From positions 1 to 64,000 of the forward strand of contig NZ_CADIKL010000003.1 of the NCBI RefSeq assembly GCF_902859945.1: a stretch of DNA of 64,000 bases. Reading direction: 5' to 3'. Both the position numbers and the translations under genes were made by a program. This DNA is from Paraburkholderia caffeinitolerans. GTDB taxonomy: Bacteria > Pseudomonadota > Gammaproteobacteria > Burkholderiales > Burkholderiaceae. A model generated the notes under the pieces. It saw nothing but the letters and a program-made list of their open reading frames with translations, was not told where the DNA came from and did not search any database. Of this stretch, positions 48,080-58,955 are shown one piece after another (within the stretch, counting starts at the first letter, position 1; every line of letters begins with the position of its first letter).

Positions 48080-51000
48080 TCAGTGCTCCGGCGGTGACGA
48101 AGGCGCGGGCGGCGTGGGTGGCTTGGGTGGCTTGGGTGACGCCGGGCGCGAGCCGCCGCCGAAGCGCCGGTGCATGCGCGTCGCGAGCCGGTCGAACGCC
48201 AGGTAGATCACGGGCGTGGTAAAGAGCGTGAGCGCCTGGCTCACGATCAGCCCGCCCGCGATGGCGATGCCGAGCGGCCGGCGCAGTTCCGAGCCCGCGC
48301 CCGTGCCGAGCATCAGCGGCAGCGCGCCCAGCAGCGCTGCAAGCGTGGTCATCATGATCGGGCGGAAGCGCAGCAGACAGGCCTGATAGATCGCTTCGCG
48401 CGGCGGCTTGCCTTCGTTGCGCTCGGCGTCGAGCGCGAAGTCGATCATCATGATCGCGTTCTTCTTCACGATGCCGATCAACAGCACGATGCCGATGATG
48501 CCGATGATGTCGAGGTCGTGCCCGGTCATGATCAGCGCGAGCAGCGCGCCAATGCCGGCCGAAGGCAGCGTCGACAGAATCGTGATCGGATGCACGAAGC
48601 TCTCGTAGAGCACGCCCAGCACGATATACATCGTCACGATGGCCGCGAGGATCAGGAACAGCTCGTTCGAGAGCGAGGCCTGGAACGCGAGCGCCGCGCC
48701 CTGGAAGCGCGTCTGGAACGAGCCCGGCAGGCCGATTTCCTGCTCGGCCTGCTGGATCGCCTTGACCGCCGCGCCCAGCGACGCGCCGGGCGCGAGGTTG
48801 AACGAGATGGTGGTGGCCGGGAACTGCGAGAGGTGCGAGACCAGCAGCGGCGCGGGCCGCTCGTGGAACTTCGCGATGGCCGAGAGCGGCACCTGGCCCG
48901 AGGTCGAGGTCGAGGAGGGCAGGTAGATCGAGTTCAGCGAATCCGTGTAGTGCTGCATCACGGGATCGGCTTCGAGAATCACGCGGTACTGGTTCGACTG
49001 CGTGAAGATCGTCGAGATGATGCGCTGGCCGTAGGCGTCGTAGAGCGCGTTGTCGACGGTTGCCGGCGTGATGCCGTAGCGCGCGGCGCTGGCGCGGTCG
49101 ATCTCGATGAACACCGATTGGCCCTGGTCCTGCAGGTCGGTCGCGACATCGGCGAGTTGGGGCAACTGCTCCAGCCGGTGCACGAGCTTGGGCACCCAGG
49201 TGGTGAAGTCCTGGATGTTGGGCGTCGTGAGCATGAACTGGTATTGCGTCGGGCTCACCGTGGAGTCGATCGTGAGGTCCTGCACCGGCTGCATGTAAAG
49301 CGACGCGCCCGTGATGTGCGACACCGACTGCTGGAGGTCGCGGATGATCTCGCTCGCCGTTTCGCTGCGGTCGTCGCGCGGTTTCAGGTTGATGAGCATG
49401 CGCCCGTTATTGAGCGTGATGTTGGTGCCGTCCACGCCGATGAACGAGGTGAGGCTCTCCACGTTCTCGTTCTTGAGGATCTCGGCGGCGAGCGCTTGCT
49501 GGCGCTCGGCCATCGACGCGTACGAGACCGCCTGCGGCGCCTGCGTGATCGCCTGGATCACGCCGGTGTCCTGCACGGGGAAGAAGCCCTTGGGCACCAC
49601 CACGTAGAGGATGCCGGTGAGCACCAGCGTGGCGAAGAACACGATCATGGTGAGCCGCTGGCGCGCGAGCACCCATTCGAGCGCGACGCCATAGCGCGCG
49701 ATCACGTACTCGAAGAACGCGTGCATGCGCGCTTCGAAGCGGTGGCTTTCGGGCGGCGGCGTGTGGCGCAGCATCTTCGCGCACATCATCGGCACGAGCG
49801 TGAGCGAGACCACGGCCGAGATTACGATGGTCACGGCGAGCGTGATCGCGAACTCGTGAAAGAGCCGGCCCACGACGTCGCCCATGAAGAGCAGCGGAAT
49901 CAGCACTGCGATCAGCGAAACCGTGAGCGAGATGATGGTGAAGCCGATCTGCTTCGAACCCTTGAGCGCCGCTTCGAGCGGCGATTCGCCGTCCTCCACG
50001 TAGCGCGCGATGTTCTCGATCATGACGATGGCGTCGTCCACCACGAAGCCGGTCGCGATGGTGAGCGCCATCAGCGAAAGGTTGTCGAGCGAGAAGCCGC
50101 ACAGGTACATGACCGCGAGCGTGCCGATCAGCGAGAGCGGCACCGAAAGGCTCGGGATGATGGTCGCGTAGATGTTGGCGAGGAACAGGTACATCACCAG
50201 CACCACCAGCACCACCGACATCAGCAGCTCGAACTGCACGTCGCGCACCGAGGCGCGGATCGTGGTGGTGCGGTCGGTGACGATCTGCACGTCGAGCGAG
50301 GCGGGCAACGCCTCCTGCAACTGCGGCAGGATCTTCTTGACGCTGTCCACCACCTCGATCACGTTGGCGCCCGGCTGGCGCTGCACGTTCAGGATGATCG
50401 CGGGCGTGCTGTCCACCCACGCGCCGAGCTTGGTGTTCTCCGCGCCCTGCACGATGGTCGCGACATCGGTGAGCATCACCGGGCGGCCGTTGCGGTAGGC
50501 GATCACGGCGTCTTTATACGCTTCGGCGTCGGTCAACTGGTCGTTCGCGTCGATCGTGTACGCGCGCGTGGGGCCGTCGAAGCTGCCCTTGGGCGTGTTG
50601 ACGTTCAGGTTCGAGATGGTCGTGCGCAGGTCGTCGAGATTCAGGCCGTAGGCCGCTAGCGCGCGCGGATTCGCCTGGATGCGCACGGCCGGGCGCTGGC
50701 CGCCCGTGACGCTCACGAGGCCCACGCCCGCAACCTGCGAGATCTTTTGCGCGAGGCGCGTGTCGGCGAGGTCCTGGACCTGCGTGAGCGGCAGCGTCTT
50801 CGAGGTAATCGCGAGCGTGAGGATCGGCGCGTCGGCGGGGTTGACCTTGGCGTAGATCGGCGGCGCGGGCAGGTCCGACGGCAGCAGGTTGCCCGCCGCG
50901 TTGATAGCCGCCTGCACCTCCTGCTCGGCGACGTCGAGCGGCAGGTCGAGGCTGAACTGCAGCGTGATGACCGAGGAGCCCGCCGAGCTTCGCGACGACA

Positions 51001-51238
51001 TCTGGTTGAGCGACGGCATCTGGCCGAACTGGCGCTCGAGCGGCGCGGTGACCGAGGAGGTCATCACTTCCGGGCTCGCGCCCGGATAGAAGGTCTGCAC
51101 CTGGATGGTCGGGTAATCGACCGTGGGCAGGGCGGAAAGCGGCAGAAAACGCAGCGCGACGAGGCCGACCAGCATGATCGCCGCCATCAGCAGCGCCGTG
51201 CCGACCGGACGCAGAATAAAGGCGCGGGATGGATTCAT
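48080..51238 (-). CDS. mdtB: RND multidrug efflux pump subunit MdtB/MuxB
   Basis: A 1052-residue RND transporter, partner of MdtC. It starts [20 protein letters not shown], with [20 protein letters not shown] and [21 protein letters not shown] in the expected places and no insertion in the loop where MdtC has one. The C-terminal 25 residues are Pro/Ser-rich. Spacing is five bases to mdtA upstream and four to mdtC downstream, so the three genes form one operon. In relatives the pump exports bile-salt-like compounds, novobiocin and other drugs. Confidence 0.95.
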   Translation of the reverse strand: MNPSRAFILRPVGTALLMAAIMLVGLVALRFLPLSALPTVDYPTIQVQTFYPGASPEVMTSSVTAPLERQFGQMPSLNQMSSRSSAGSSVITLQFSLDLPLDVAEQEVQAAINAAGNLLPSDLPAPPIYAKVNPADAPILTLAITSKTLPLTQVQDLADTRLAQKISQVAGVGLVSVTGGQRPAVRIQANPRALAAYGLNLDDLRTTISNLNVNTPKGSFDGPTRAYTIDANDQLTDAEAYKDAVIAYRNGRPVMLTDVATIVQGAENTKLGAWVDSTPAIILNVQRQPGANVIEVVDSVKKILPQLQEALPASLDVQIVTDRTTTIRASVRDVQFELLMSVVLVVLVMYLFLANIYATIIPSLSVPLSLIGTLAVMYLCGFSLDNLSLMALTIATGFVVDDAIVMIENIARYVEDGESPLEAALKGSKQIGFTIISLTVSLIAVLIPLLFMGDVVGRLFHEFAITLAVTIVISAVVSLTLVPMMCAKMLRHTPPPESHRFEARMHAFFEYVIARYGVALEWVLARQRLTMIVFFATLVLTGILYVVVPKGFFPVQDTGVIQAITQAPQAVSYASMAERQQALAAEILKNENVESLTSFIGVDGTNITLNNGRMLINLKPRDDRSETASEIIRDLQQSVSHITGASLYMQPVQDLTIDSTVSPTQYQFMLTTPNIQDFTTWVPKLVHRLEQLPQLADVATDLQDQGQSVFIEIDRASAARYGITPATVDNALYDAYGQRIISTIFTQSNQYRVILEADPVMQHYTDSLNSIYLPSSTSTSGQVPLSAIAKFHERPAPLLVSHLSQFPATTISFNLAPGASLGAAVKAIQQAEQEIGLPGSFQTRFQGAALAFQASLSNELFLILAAIVTMYIVLGVLYESFVHPITILSTLPSAGIGALLALIMTGHDLDIIGIIGIVLLIGIVKKNAIMMIDFALDAERNEGKPPREAIYQACLLRFRPIMMTTLAALLGALPLMLGTGAGSELRRPLGIAIAGGLIVSQALTLFTTPVIYLAFDRLATRMHRRFGGGSRPASPKPPKPPTPPAPSSPPEH

Positions 51239-51243
51239 GCGGC

Positions 51244-52644
51244 TTACTGGCCCGAAGCGTCAGGAGTCTTGGGGCGATGGCCGCGGTGTGCGCCCGATGC
51301 ACCTGATGCGCCGGATGCCGCGCCGGCCCACGATGCACCGCCGCTCCTTGCACCTGAGGCACCCGCAGCGCCCGAAGCATCCTTCGGCCGTGCGGCCGGG
51401 ACGGTGATCTTCGAGCCTTCGCGCAGGCGGTCCGAGCCGTCGGTCACGATGCGCTCGCCCACGGCGAGGCCCGAGGCGATGCTGGTGCGCTCGGCGTCCA
51501 CCGGGCCGACCTTCACGAGCCGCACCGTGACGGTGCTGTCGGGCTTCACCACATAGACATACGTACCCTGCGAGCCGTTGAGCACCGCGGAGGTGGGCAC
51601 GATCACCGCGTTATGGATCGTGTCGACGAGCAGCCGCGCATTGACGAACTGATTCGGGAACAGCGAGCCGTCGCCGTTGGCGAAGCTCGCGCGCAGCTTC
51701 ACGGTACCGGTCGTGGTGTCGATCTGGTTGTCGAGGGTTTGCAGGAAGCCGCTTTCGAGCAGCGTGGTGTTGCTGCGGTCATAGGCCGAGACGGACATTT
51801 TGGTGCCCGCGCGCATCTGCTTCAGGATGGACGGCAGATTGTCCTCCGAGGTCGTGAAGATCACGCTGATCGGCTGCAACTGCGTGAGCACGACGATGCC
51901 GTTGGTGTCGCCGGGCGTCACGTAGTTGCCCGGGTCGACCTGGCGCAGGCCCACGCGCCCGGAAACCGGCGCGGTGATGCGCGCGTAGGTGAGGTCGAGC
52001 TTGTAGGTGTCGATGTTGGCCTGATCCGACTTGACGGTGCCCTCGTACTGCTTCACGAGCGAGCTCTGCGTGTCCACCTGCTGGCTTGCGATCGAGTCCT
52101 GGGCGAGCAGGGTCTGGTAGCGCTTGAGGTCGAGGCGGGCGGTGGCGAGCAGCGCCTGATCGCGCGCGAGTTGGCCTTCGGCATTGTCGAGCGAGATCTG
52201 GTAGGGGCGCGGGTCGATCTGCGCGAGCACGTCGCCCTTCTTCACCATCTGGCCTTCCTCGAAGTTCACGCTTTGCAGCGTGCCGGAAAGTTGCGTGCGC
52301 ACCGTGACGGAGGCGAGCGGCGTGACCGTGCCGAGCGCCGTAATGACGATGGGCATGTCGCCGGATTTCGCGGTTGCGACGCTGACCGGCTGCGGCTGGT
52401 TCGCCATTGCACCCGGACCGCCATGGCGCATGCGAGCGCCGCTCGCGGCGGCGGGGCTGGCGGCGCCGTTCGGATTCTTGTTCCACGGCTGCCAGCGCAG
52501 TAGCCCGATGGCGGCGACAACCAGCACGATAGCGAGCGCGATCAGCTTGCCGCGGCGCGTGCGCGGCGCCGGGCCGCCCGATGGGGCAGGGGAGGACGGA
52601 GTGTTTCGACGAGGGGAATCCGGGCGCTGTTCTTCTTTATCCAT
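51244..52644 (-). CDS. mdtA: RND efflux periplasmic adaptor MdtA/MuxA
   Basis: A 466-residue membrane fusion protein linking the MdtBC pump to an outer-membrane channel. One N-terminal membrane segment (about 33-49) anchors it. [34 protein letters not shown] is split across the lipoyl/hairpin region, and [24 protein letters not shown] is typical of MdtA. The last about 50 residues are a Gly-Ala-Ser-rich tail with near-repeats ([13 protein letters not shown]). No outer-membrane factor gene follows mdtC, so it must use one encoded elsewhere. Confidence 0.94.
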   Translation of the reverse strand: MDKEEQRPDSPRRNTPSSPAPSGGPAPRTRRGKLIALAIVLVVAAIGLLRWQPWNKNPNGAASPAAASGARMRHGGPGAMANQPQPVSVATAKSGDMPIVITALGTVTPLASVTVRTQLSGTLQSVNFEEGQMVKKGDVLAQIDPRPYQISLDNAEGQLARDQALLATARLDLKRYQTLLAQDSIASQQVDTQSSLVKQYEGTVKSDQANIDTYKLDLTYARITAPVSGRVGLRQVDPGNYVTPGDTNGIVVLTQLQPISVIFTTSEDNLPSILKQMRAGTKMSVSAYDRSNTTLLESGFLQTLDNQIDTTTGTVKLRASFANGDGSLFPNQFVNARLLVDTIHNAVIVPTSAVLNGSQGTYVYVVKPDSTVTVRLVKVGPVDAERTSIASGLAVGERIVTDGSDRLREGSKITVPAARPKDASGAAGASGARSGGASWAGAASGASGASGAHRGHRPKTPDASGQ

Positions 52645-52898
52645 CGGTCAGGTCGGTAACAAAATCGGTGACGTGCTTGTCGGTTGAGCGGATTGGCCGG
52701 GCGCGCGCGGTAGTCGTGCATGAATCGCGCATGGGGCACGCATGACGCGATGCTACGCGAGACGCGCGCAAGCTCGATGTCAGGTGCTTGTCGGGAGGCA
52801 AGCCGATGGGCCGTTCTCCGCCCACGGCGCCTTGATGGCTGACCGATGCAGCCAAAAAGCATGATGCTACGTTGCTGGCTCAGTTACAGTCCAGCACC

Positions 52899-52912
52899 GT
52901 ATCTTTCGATAC
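52899..52912. promoter_or_regulatory. palindrome upstream of mdtABC, possible operator
   Basis: GTATC-TTTC-GATAC is an inverted repeat with 5-bp arms, about 255 bp upstream of the mdtA start. TetR-type repressors of RND operons often bind such sites, but no regulator gene is adjacent and the distance is large. Confidence 0.3.
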
Positions 52913-53041
52913 ATTACGGCGGTTACAGCTCGCCCCGGGCGTGGTGGGAAGCCATTGCCGAAATGGTATGCAAAAATTGGGGTTATATCAATTGAGTGGG
53001 AATTGAAGAGAAATATTTGACTGGTCACGTATACTGGCGAG

Positions 53042-53149
53042 ATTTTGCTTGACTTGGTCAGCATCTGGATAAAAAATCGAGCGCACTTTCGACATGACCT
53101 CGAAGGCCTCGAAGCACGCCGAGAACCCCGCAAGTCTTGCGGGGTTTTT
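53042..53149 (+). ncRNA. candidate small RNA upstream of napE
   Basis: A TATACT hexamer at 53030-53035 could start RNA near 53042, and a strong intrinsic terminator ends it at 53149, giving about 108 bases. No good -35 stands 17 bp before the -10 (TTGACT at 53017 is too close). The stretch contains the direct repeat CCTCGAAG-G-CCTCGAAG. It fits no RNA family that I can name. Confidence 0.35.
53124..53149 (+). terminator. intrinsic terminator with no gene before it
   Basis: AACCCCGCAA and TTGCGGGGTT form a perfect 10-bp stem with a GTC loop, followed by a run of T to 53149. It works only in the plus direction. The nearest upstream plus-strand gene ends at 44676, so it must end an unrecognised transcript. 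Confidence 0.85.
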
Positions 53150-53255
53150 AAGTATCTCGGAGTATGCATTTTGCATAAATGCGGCAGCCCGGTCAGCGTT
53201 CGAATACCGTCTCTCAGGTTCTAGCACGGCCCTCGGAATGGCTAGAACTTTTCAA

Positions 53256-53288
53256 AGCGTCACGTTCGCACGTGGCGCTTTTTTTTTT
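53256..53288 (+). terminator. second intrinsic terminator upstream of napE
   Basis: AGCGTCACGT and ACGTGGCGCT form a 10-bp stem with one G-U pair and a TCGC loop, followed by ten T (53279-53288). An 8-bp perfect inverted repeat GTTCTAGC/GCTAGAAC (53218-53248) lies just before it, so the RNA that ends here would be highly structured. It also insulates napE from transcription coming from the left. Confidence 0.85.
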
Positions 53289-53446
53289 CGCCCGGTTCGT
53301 TGTTCACGAACGCTGCGAAGGTCGTTAGCAAACTAATCAGGAAGCCAAATTTATTCTTGACTATCTTGTAATTATTTATCAAAAATATATACATTGTCCG
53401 TGCACCATTTGAATAGCTCGCGTACGACTCCAAGAGGTCATTCCGA

Positions 53447-53602
53447 ATGAGCGATATAGACCCGGTGCGAAAATCAGAGGAGCTGCGCAGCTTCCTGTTC
53501 CTGACTGTCGTCATGGTCCCTGTGCTCACGGTAGCGATCATCGCTGCATACGGATTCGCGGTGTGGTTTTACCAGATGCTGATCGGCGGGCCGCCACACT
53601 GA
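53447..53602 (+). CDS. napE: periplasmic nitrate reductase small membrane subunit NapE
   Basis: A 51-residue single-span membrane protein. A short charged N-terminus (MSDIDPVRKSEELRSFLFL) is followed by a hydrophobic segment (about 16-46), exactly the form of NapE. AGAGG lies nine bases before the ATG. Its role in nitrate reduction is not known. It is the first gene of napEDABC and is short enough to be missed by gene finders. Confidence 0.88.
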   Translation: MSDIDPVRKSEELRSFLFLTVVMVPVLTVAIIAAYGFAVWFYQMLIGGPPH

Positions 53603-53647
53603 CTATTAGTTATCCAAAACGAATATTACCCTGAGGGCGGCACTGCC

Positions 53648-53944
53648 ATGTCCGTCGAAACTCGAAGTGCAACCTGCGAAAAGGTCACATCCAACGAGTT
53701 TCATGTAGCAGGGGTCGTTATATACGCGCAAAGCGATCGATGCGAGAGCATCTCCCAAAGCCTCGGCATGCTTCCCGGCGCACAGGTTCACGTCGCGACG
53801 CCGGACGGCCGCATGGTCGTCACGCTTGAGGGCGCGCACTCGCTGGCGATCGAAGAGCAGCTCAGCGCAATCAATGCCTTGCCGGGGGTCCATGCCTCCG
53901 CGCTCGTCTATCAGCATCACGAGAACATCGAATCGCCGGAATAG
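53648..53944 (+). CDS. napD: NapA maturation chaperone NapD
   Basis: A 98-residue cytosolic chaperone that binds the twin-arginine signal peptide of NapA and holds export until the molybdenum cofactor is in place. EFHVAGVVIYAQSDR and the alternating beta pattern with LPGVHASALVYQHHE are typical of the ferredoxin-like NapD fold. It lies directly before napA, with a 12-bp gap to the chosen start. Confidence 0.9.
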   Translation: MSVETRSATCEKVTSNEFHVAGVVIYAQSDRCESISQSLGMLPGAQVHVATPDGRMVVTLEGAHSLAIEEQLSAINALPGVHASALVYQHHENIESPE

Positions 53945-53956
53945 GGGAGTTTGTCG

Positions 53957-56440
53957 ATGAAGCTGACCCGTCGCGAATTCATCAAACAAACCGCGGCTTC
54001 AGCGGCCGCCGCGGCTGCAGGCGTCACCTTGCCAGGCGGTGCTGTGCTGGCGGCGGACGACGACCTCAAGTGGTCCAAGGCGCCTTGCCGTTTCTGCGGC
54101 ACCGGTTGTGGCGTGCAGGTCGGCGTAAAGAATGACAAGGTGGTCGCCACGCTCGCCGATCCGCAGGCGGAGGTCAACCGCGGACTGAACTGCGTGAAGG
54201 GCTATTTCCTCTCGAAGATCATGTACGGGCAGGACCGCCTGACGACGCCGCTGCTGCGCATGAAAGATGGCAAGTACGACAAGAATGGCGAGTTCGCGCC
54301 GGTCTCCTGGGATCGCGCCTTCGACGAGATGGCTGCGCAGTGGAAGCGCGTGCTCAAGGACAAGGGGCCGACGGCGGTGGGCATGTTCGGCTCCGGCCAG
54401 TGGACCGTCTGGGAAGGGTATGCGGCGGTCAAGCTGATGAAGGCCGGCTTTCGCAGCAACAACCTCGATCCGAATGCGCGGCACTGCATGGCTTCCGCGG
54501 TTCAGGGCTTCATGCGTACGTTCGGGATGGACGAGCCGATGGGCTGCTACGACGATATCGAGCAGACCGACGCGTTCGTCCTGTGGGGGTCGAACATGGC
54601 CGAGATGCACCCGGTGCTGTGGACCCGGGTGACGTCGCGCCGCCTCAGCGCGCCGAAGACCAAGGTCGTGGTGCTCTCGACCTTCGAGCACCGCTCGTGC
54701 GAGCTGGCTGACGAAACGATCGTGTTCACGCCGCAGGGCGACCTCGCGGTGCTCAACTACATCGCGAACTACATCATCAAGAACGGCAAGGTCAATCGCG
54801 CCTTCGTCGACAAACACACGGTGTTCAAGCAGGGCAACGCCGACATCGGCTACGGGCTGCGCCCCGATCATCCGTTGCAGAAAGCGGCGCAGAATGCCAA
54901 GGATCCAGGCGGGTCGAAGCCCATCACCTACGACGAATTCGCGAAGTTCGTCTCGAAGTACGACGCTGCATACGTGACCAAGATTTCGGGCGTGTCGAAA
55001 GCGAAGCTCGACCAGCTCGCGCAGCTTTACGCCGATCCCAACATCAAGGTCGTGTCGTTCTGGACCATGGGTTTCAACCAGCATACGCGCGGGGTGTGGG
55101 CCAACAACATGGTCTACAACCTGCATCTGCTGACCGGCAAGATCTCGACGCCCGGCAACAGTCCGTTTTCGCTCACGGGGCAGCCGTCCGCGTGCGGCAC
55201 CGCGCGCGAGGTGGGCACGTTCTCGCATCGTTTGCCGGCCGACATGGTCGTGACCAACCCGAAGCATCGGGAAACGGCGGAGCGCATCTGGGAGTTGCCC
55301 GCCGGCACGATTCCCGAGAAACCCGGCTACCACGCGGTGCTACAGAACCGCATGCTGCGCGATGGCAAGCTCAACGTGTACTGGGTGCAGGTCAACAACA
55401 ACATGCAGGCCGCCGCGAACCTGAACGAGGAGGGGCTGCCGGGCTATCGCAACCCCGCGAACTTCATCGTGGTCTCCGACGCGTATCCCACCGTCACGGC
55501 CGTTGCCGCGGACCTGATACTGCCGACGGCCATGTGGGTAGAGAAGGAGGGGGCGTACGGCAACGCTGAGCGGCGCACGCAGTTCTGGCATCAACTGGTG
55601 GCGGCGCCCGGCGAGGCGCGCTCGGACTTGTGGCAACTGGTGGAGTTTTCGAAGCGCTTCAAAGTCGAAGAGGTCTGGCCCGCGGACCTGCTCGCGAAGA
55701 AACCCGAATATAAAGGCAAGACGCTCTACGACGTCCTCTATCGCAATGGGCAGGTCGACAAGTTCCCGCTCAAGGATGCCGACGCCGGTTACCGAAATGA
55801 CGAGGCCAAGGCGTTCGGTTTCTACATCCAGAAGGGCTTGTTCGAGGAGTACGCGAGCTTTGGCCGTGGTCACGGCCACGATCTCGCGCCGTTCGACGAC
55901 TACCACAAGGCGCGCGGTCTGCGCTGGCCGGTGGTCAACGGCAAGGAAACGCGCTGGCGCTATAAGGAAGGTACGGATCCCTATGTCAAGGCGGGAACCG
56001 GATGGCAGTTCTACGGCAACCCCGATGGCCGCGCCGTGATTTTCGCGCTGCCGTACGAACCGGCCGCCGAGGCGCCGGACAAGGAGTTTCCGTTCTGGCT
56101 GGTCACCGGGCGCGTGCTCGAGCACTGGCATTCAGGATCGATGACGCGGCGGGTGCCGGAGCTGTATCGCGCGTTTCCCAATGCGGTGTGCTTCATGCAT
56201 CCGGACGACGCGAAGGCAATGGGCGTGCGCCGTGGCACCGAGGTCAAGGTGATGTCGAGACGGGGTTACATTCTCACGCGTATCGAAACACGCGGGCGCG
56301 ACCGGCCGCCGCGCGGACTCGTGTTCGTCCCGTGGTTCGACTCGAGCCAGTTGATCAACAAGGTCACGCTCGATGCGACCGATCCGATTTCTTTGCAGAC
56401 CGACTTCAAGAAGTGCGCGGTCAAGATCGTCAGGGTCTAA
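53957..56440 (+). CDS. napA: periplasmic nitrate reductase catalytic subunit NapA
   Basis: An 827-residue molybdoenzyme that reduces nitrate to nitrite in the periplasm. The twin-arginine signal is LTRREFIKQ (3-11), with cleavage near LAA-DD. The 4Fe-4S cluster is bound by Cys44, Cys47, Cys51 and Cys79 (CRFCGTGC motif), and Cys177 in [10 protein letters not shown] coordinates molybdenum. The C-terminal molybdopterin domain ends [16 protein letters not shown]. Length is that of NapA, not of formate dehydrogenase or NasA. GGGGAG stands seven bases before the ATG at 53957; an in-frame TTG at 53951 is less likely. Confidence 0.97.
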   Translation: MKLTRREFIKQTAASAAAAAAGVTLPGGAVLAADDDLKWSKAPCRFCGTGCGVQVGVKNDKVVATLADPQAEVNRGLNCVKGYFLSKIMYGQDRLTTPLLRMKDGKYDKNGEFAPVSWDRAFDEMAAQWKRVLKDKGPTAVGMFGSGQWTVWEGYAAVKLMKAGFRSNNLDPNARHCMASAVQGFMRTFGMDEPMGCYDDIEQTDAFVLWGSNMAEMHPVLWTRVTSRRLSAPKTKVVVLSTFEHRSCELADETIVFTPQGDLAVLNYIANYIIKNGKVNRAFVDKHTVFKQGNADIGYGLRPDHPLQKAAQNAKDPGGSKPITYDEFAKFVSKYDAAYVTKISGVSKAKLDQLAQLYADPNIKVVSFWTMGFNQHTRGVWANNMVYNLHLLTGKISTPGNSPFSLTGQPSACGTAREVGTFSHRLPADMVVTNPKHRETAERIWELPAGTIPEKPGYHAVLQNRMLRDGKLNVYWVQVNNNMQAAANLNEEGLPGYRNPANFIVVSDAYPTVTAVAADLILPTAMWVEKEGAYGNAERRTQFWHQLVAAPGEARSDLWQLVEFSKRFKVEEVWPADLLAKKPEYKGKTLYDVLYRNGQVDKFPLKDADAGYRNDEAKAFGFYIQKGLFEEYASFGRGHGHDLAPFDDYHKARGLRWPVVNGKETRWRYKEGTDPYVKAGTGWQFYGNPDGRAVIFALPYEPAAEAPDKEFPFWLVTGRVLEHWHSGSMTRRVPELYRAFPNAVCFMHPDDAKAMGVRRGTEVKVMSRRGYILTRIETRGRDRPPRGLVFVPWFDSSQLINKVTLDATDPISLQTDFKKCAVKIVRV

Positions 56441-56452
56441 ACGGAGCCCGCC

Positions 56453-56935
56453 ATGCGAAACTGGATTGCGCTCATCATTGCCTCGGTCGTGGCACTGGCG
56501 GCCGTGGCGCAGCAACCTACCGTTCCCGGCCAGCCTTTTTATGACGCGCTGCGCGGCACGACGCCCCTGAACGAGGAGGCGACTCCGCCCGCGATGTTGC
56601 AGACGGAAAACAAGGACGTCATTCGCGGGCGTGCTTACGCGCAGCAGCCGCCGACGATTCCGCACAAGATCGACGGCTATCAGCTCGACAGGAATGCGAA
56701 CAAATGTCTGGCCTGCCACGCCGGCAGTCGCGCGGCCGAGAGCGGTGCGGTGCCGGTCGGCATCTCGCACTATACGAACCGTGACGGCGAAACGCTCGGA
56801 CATCTCGCTCCGCGCCGGTATTTCTGCACGCAATGCCATGTCCCACAGGTGGACGCCAAGCCGCTGGTCGCGAACACATTTGCTGGTCTCGAAGACGTCA
56901 AGACGCAGGGCGCACCGCAGAAAGCGAAGAAATAG
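56453..56935 (+). CDS. napB: periplasmic nitrate reductase dihaem cytochrome NapB
   Basis: A 160-residue dihaem cytochrome c that passes electrons to NapA in the periplasm. A signal peptide covers about 1-20. The haem sites are CLACH (85-89) and CTQCH (125-129), and the histidine ligands lie in PPTIPHKID and VGISHY. Length is normal. Haem attachment would depend on the ccm genes downstream. It begins 12 bp after napA. Confidence 0.96.
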   Translation: MRNWIALIIASVVALAAVAQQPTVPGQPFYDALRGTTPLNEEATPPAMLQTENKDVIRGRAYAQQPPTIPHKIDGYQLDRNANKCLACHAGSRAAESGAVPVGISHYTNRDGETLGHLAPRRYFCTQCHVPQVDAKPLVANTFAGLEDVKTQGAPQKAKK

Positions 56936-56944
56936 GGGGCTCAC

Positions 56945-57562
56945 ATGCGCGACTTGTTCCGACGCTACTGGAGGGCGATCACGCGGCCGAGTGCGTTTTT
57001 CAGCCTGGGCTTTCTGACGCTGGGCGGTTTCATTGCGGGCGTCGTCTTCTGGGGAGCTTTCAATACGGCGATGGAGTTGACCAACACGGAAGCGTTTTGT
57101 GTCGGCTGTCATGAGATGCGCGACAACACCTACGCCGAGTTGAAAACGACGATTCACTACAGCAACCGCACGGGCGTGCACGCGAAGTGCTCCGACTGCC
57201 ACGTGCCGCACGACTGGACCGACAAGATCGCGCGCAAGATGCAGGCCTCCAAGGAAGTGTGGGCGAAGATTTTCGGTGTGGTGGACACGCGCGAGAAGTT
57301 CGAGGCCAAGCGGCTCGAACTTGCCGAGCACGAATGGGCGCGCTTCAAGGCGAATAATTCGCTCGAATGTCGCAACTGCCACTCGTTCGAATACATGGAT
57401 CTCACGCGCCAGAGTCCGCGCGCTCAGGAGGCCCACACGCGCTTCCTGGAAACGGGAGAAAAGACCTGCATCGACTGTCACAAGGGTATTGCGCACCACC
57501 TGCCGAACATGGCCGAGGCGGCGCAGGACGGCGCACTGGGAGGCAGTGAGAAAAAGCAGTGA
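56945..57562 (+). CDS. napC: membrane-anchored tetrahaem quinol dehydrogenase NapC
   Basis: A 205-residue NapC/NirT-family cytochrome that takes electrons from quinol and passes them to NapAB. One N-terminal membrane anchor (about 18-42) is followed by four haem motifs: CVGCH (52-56), CSDCH (82-86), CRNCH (142-146) and CIDCH (175-179). This is the last nap gene. There are no napF, napG or napH genes nearby, so electron delivery is through NapC alone. It begins 9 bp after napB. Confidence 0.97.
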   Translation: MRDLFRRYWRAITRPSAFFSLGFLTLGGFIAGVVFWGAFNTAMELTNTEAFCVGCHEMRDNTYAELKTTIHYSNRTGVHAKCSDCHVPHDWTDKIARKMQASKEVWAKIFGVVDTREKFEAKRLELAEHEWARFKANNSLECRNCHSFEYMDLTRQSPRAQEAHTRFLETGEKTCIDCHKGIAHHLPNMAEAAQDGALGGSEKKQ

Positions 57563-57628
57563 GCCTTCCTCCCGACGCACCCGGAAATGGAGGACCCGGT
57601 TGAACCCGAACGACTACGACTTCTAGCC

Positions 57629-58294
57629 ATGTATTCCATTGAACAGCTTGCCGTCGAGCGCGGCGGCCGGACGATCGTAAGCGGCATCGACCTCAGCATC
57701 GAGCCTGGGTGGGCGCTGCAGATCCACGGCGCGAACGGCAGCGGGAAGACGACGCTGCTCGGGGCGCTCGCGGGTTTGTTGCCGCTTGCGAAGGGCCGGG
57801 TTTGCTGGCGCGGCGACGATGTGCGCCGCGCGCCGCGCCGGTTCCGCAGCGAGCTTGCGTATGTCGGGCATGCCAATGGCGTCAGCGACGACCTCACCGT
57901 GCTGGAGAACATCCGCTTCGCGGCGTTGCTCGGCACGGCCGATGTGTCCGATGGTGACGCCAGCAGCGCGAGTGATTCGGTCTCGCGCGAGAACGAAGTG
58001 CTCGAGCAGGCCGGGCTGTACGCGCTGCGGCATACGCGCCTGAGTCGCCTTTCGCAGGGCCAGCGCCGCCGCGTCGCGCTGATGCGCCTGATGCTCGGCC
58101 GCAAGCCGCTGTGGCTGCTCGATGAACCCGGCGACGCTCTCGATGCGTCCGCAACCGACTGGTTCGCTACCTGCATCGATACGCACCTGCGCGCGGGCGG
58201 CATCGTCGCGTTGACGACGCACCGGCCGCTGGAAAGCGGTGCCGGCCGTACGCGTCATCTCTATCTCGAGCGGAGCAGCGGATGCTTGAAGTGA
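57629..58294 (+). CDS. ccmA: cytochrome c biogenesis ATP-binding protein CcmA
   Basis: A 221-residue ABC ATPase that, with CcmB, releases holo-CcmE from the CcmC complex. Walker A GANGSGKTT, the signature LSQGQRRRVAL (CcmA form) and Walker B LWLLDEPGDALD are intact. The ATG at 57629 gives the family N-terminus. It starts 66 bp after napC with no terminator between, so nap and ccm may share a transcript. It overlaps ccmB by 13 bp. Confidence 0.93.
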   Translation: MYSIEQLAVERGGRTIVSGIDLSIEPGWALQIHGANGSGKTTLLGALAGLLPLAKGRVCWRGDDVRRAPRRFRSELAYVGHANGVSDDLTVLENIRFAALLGTADVSDGDASSASDSVSRENEVLEQAGLYALRHTRLSRLSQGQRRRVALMRLMLGRKPLWLLDEPGDALDASATDWFATCIDTHLRAGGIVALTTHRPLESGAGRTRHLYLERSSGCLK

Positions 58295-58950
58295 TGCCCG
58301 GCATCATCCGCCGCGAGTTGATGCTGAGCTGGCGCAGACGCAGCGTCACACTGGGCGCGCTGATGTTTTTCATCGTTGCATCGAGCCTCTTTCCACTCGC
58401 CATCGGCACCGAAGCGAAAACGCTGCAGATGATCGCGCCCGGCGTGCTGTGGGTGACGGCCCTATTCGCGGCGATGTTGTCGGCGGGGCAATTGTTCGGC
58501 AGCGATTACGCGAGCGGCGCGCTCGAGCAGATGCTGCTGTCGCCGCTGCCGTTGCCCGCTATCGTGTTCGGCAAGATCGTCGCGCACTGGTTGACGAGTG
58601 GGCTGGCGCTCGTACTGCTGGTGCCGGTCGTCGCGCTTCAGTACGCACTGGACTGGCGCGCGACGCTTTACCTGATGGGCACCTTGCTGCTCGGAACGCC
58701 GCTCCTGAGCTTGATCGGTTCGATGGGGGCGGCGCTGACGTTGGGGGTGCGCGGCGGCGGCGTGGTGCTGGCCCTGCTGGTGTTGCCGCTTTACGTCCCC
58801 GTGCTGATTTTCGGCGTGAGCGCGGCGGATCTGGCCGGGGTGCCGGGGCGCATGCAAGCGAGCTTTTCGTTGCTCGGCGCTGCGTTGTGCGTGGGCGCGT
58901 GGCTTTGCCCGTGGGCGAGCGCGGCGGCATTGCGCATTGCCATGGAGTGA
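58282..58950 (+). CDS. ccmB: haem exporter membrane protein CcmB
   Basis: A 222-residue integral membrane protein with about six spans, partner of CcmA in the CcmABCD complex. RRELMLSWRRR at the N-terminus, FGSDYASGALEQMLLSPLPL and the LPLYVPVLIFGV segment are CcmB hallmarks. It begins within the end of ccmA and its stop overlaps an ATG of ccmC (TGATG). Confidence 0.93.
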   Translation: MLEVMPGIIRRELMLSWRRRSVTLGALMFFIVASSLFPLAIGTEAKTLQMIAPGVLWVTALFAAMLSAGQLFGSDYASGALEQMLLSPLPLPAIVFGKIVAHWLTSGLALVLLVPVVALQYALDWRATLYLMGTLLLGTPLLSLIGSMGAALTLGVRGGGVVLALLVLPLYVPVLIFGVSAADLAGVPGRMQASFSLLGAALCVGAWLCPWASAAALRIAME

Positions 58951-58955
58951 TGCAG

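Larger units (their letters stand above)
52645..53446. other. 802-bp region between mdtA and napE
   Basis: It separates the divergent efflux and nitrate reductase operons. From left to right it holds a possible mdtABC operator (52899-52912), a -10-like TATACT (53030-53035), an intrinsic terminator (53124-53149), a small palindrome TATGCA-TTT-TGCATA (53163-53177), a 10-bp inverted repeat (53216-53250), a second terminator (53256-53288) and an AT-rich stretch (about 53330-53420) that probably carries the napE promoter. No protein gene is convincing. Confidence 0.6.

Noticed and set aside
45796..50659. Two long plus-strand open frames (about 808 and 829 codons) across mdtC and mdtB
   Set aside because: Both lie antisense to intact RND transporter genes and have the His/Arg/Asp-rich composition of shadows.
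52988..53227. A 79-codon GTG-started frame on the minus strand upstream of napE
   Set aside because: The peptide looks somewhat protein-like, but third codon positions are far less GC-rich than local genes, and it runs across the strong plus-strand terminator hairpin. A non-coding RNA reading explains the region better. A database hit would reverse this.
53352..53385. FNR/ANR-type box upstream of napE
   Set aside because: TTGAC and ATCAA half-sites occur but not with the required 4-base spacing, so no proper TTGAT-N4-ATCAA site can be claimed.
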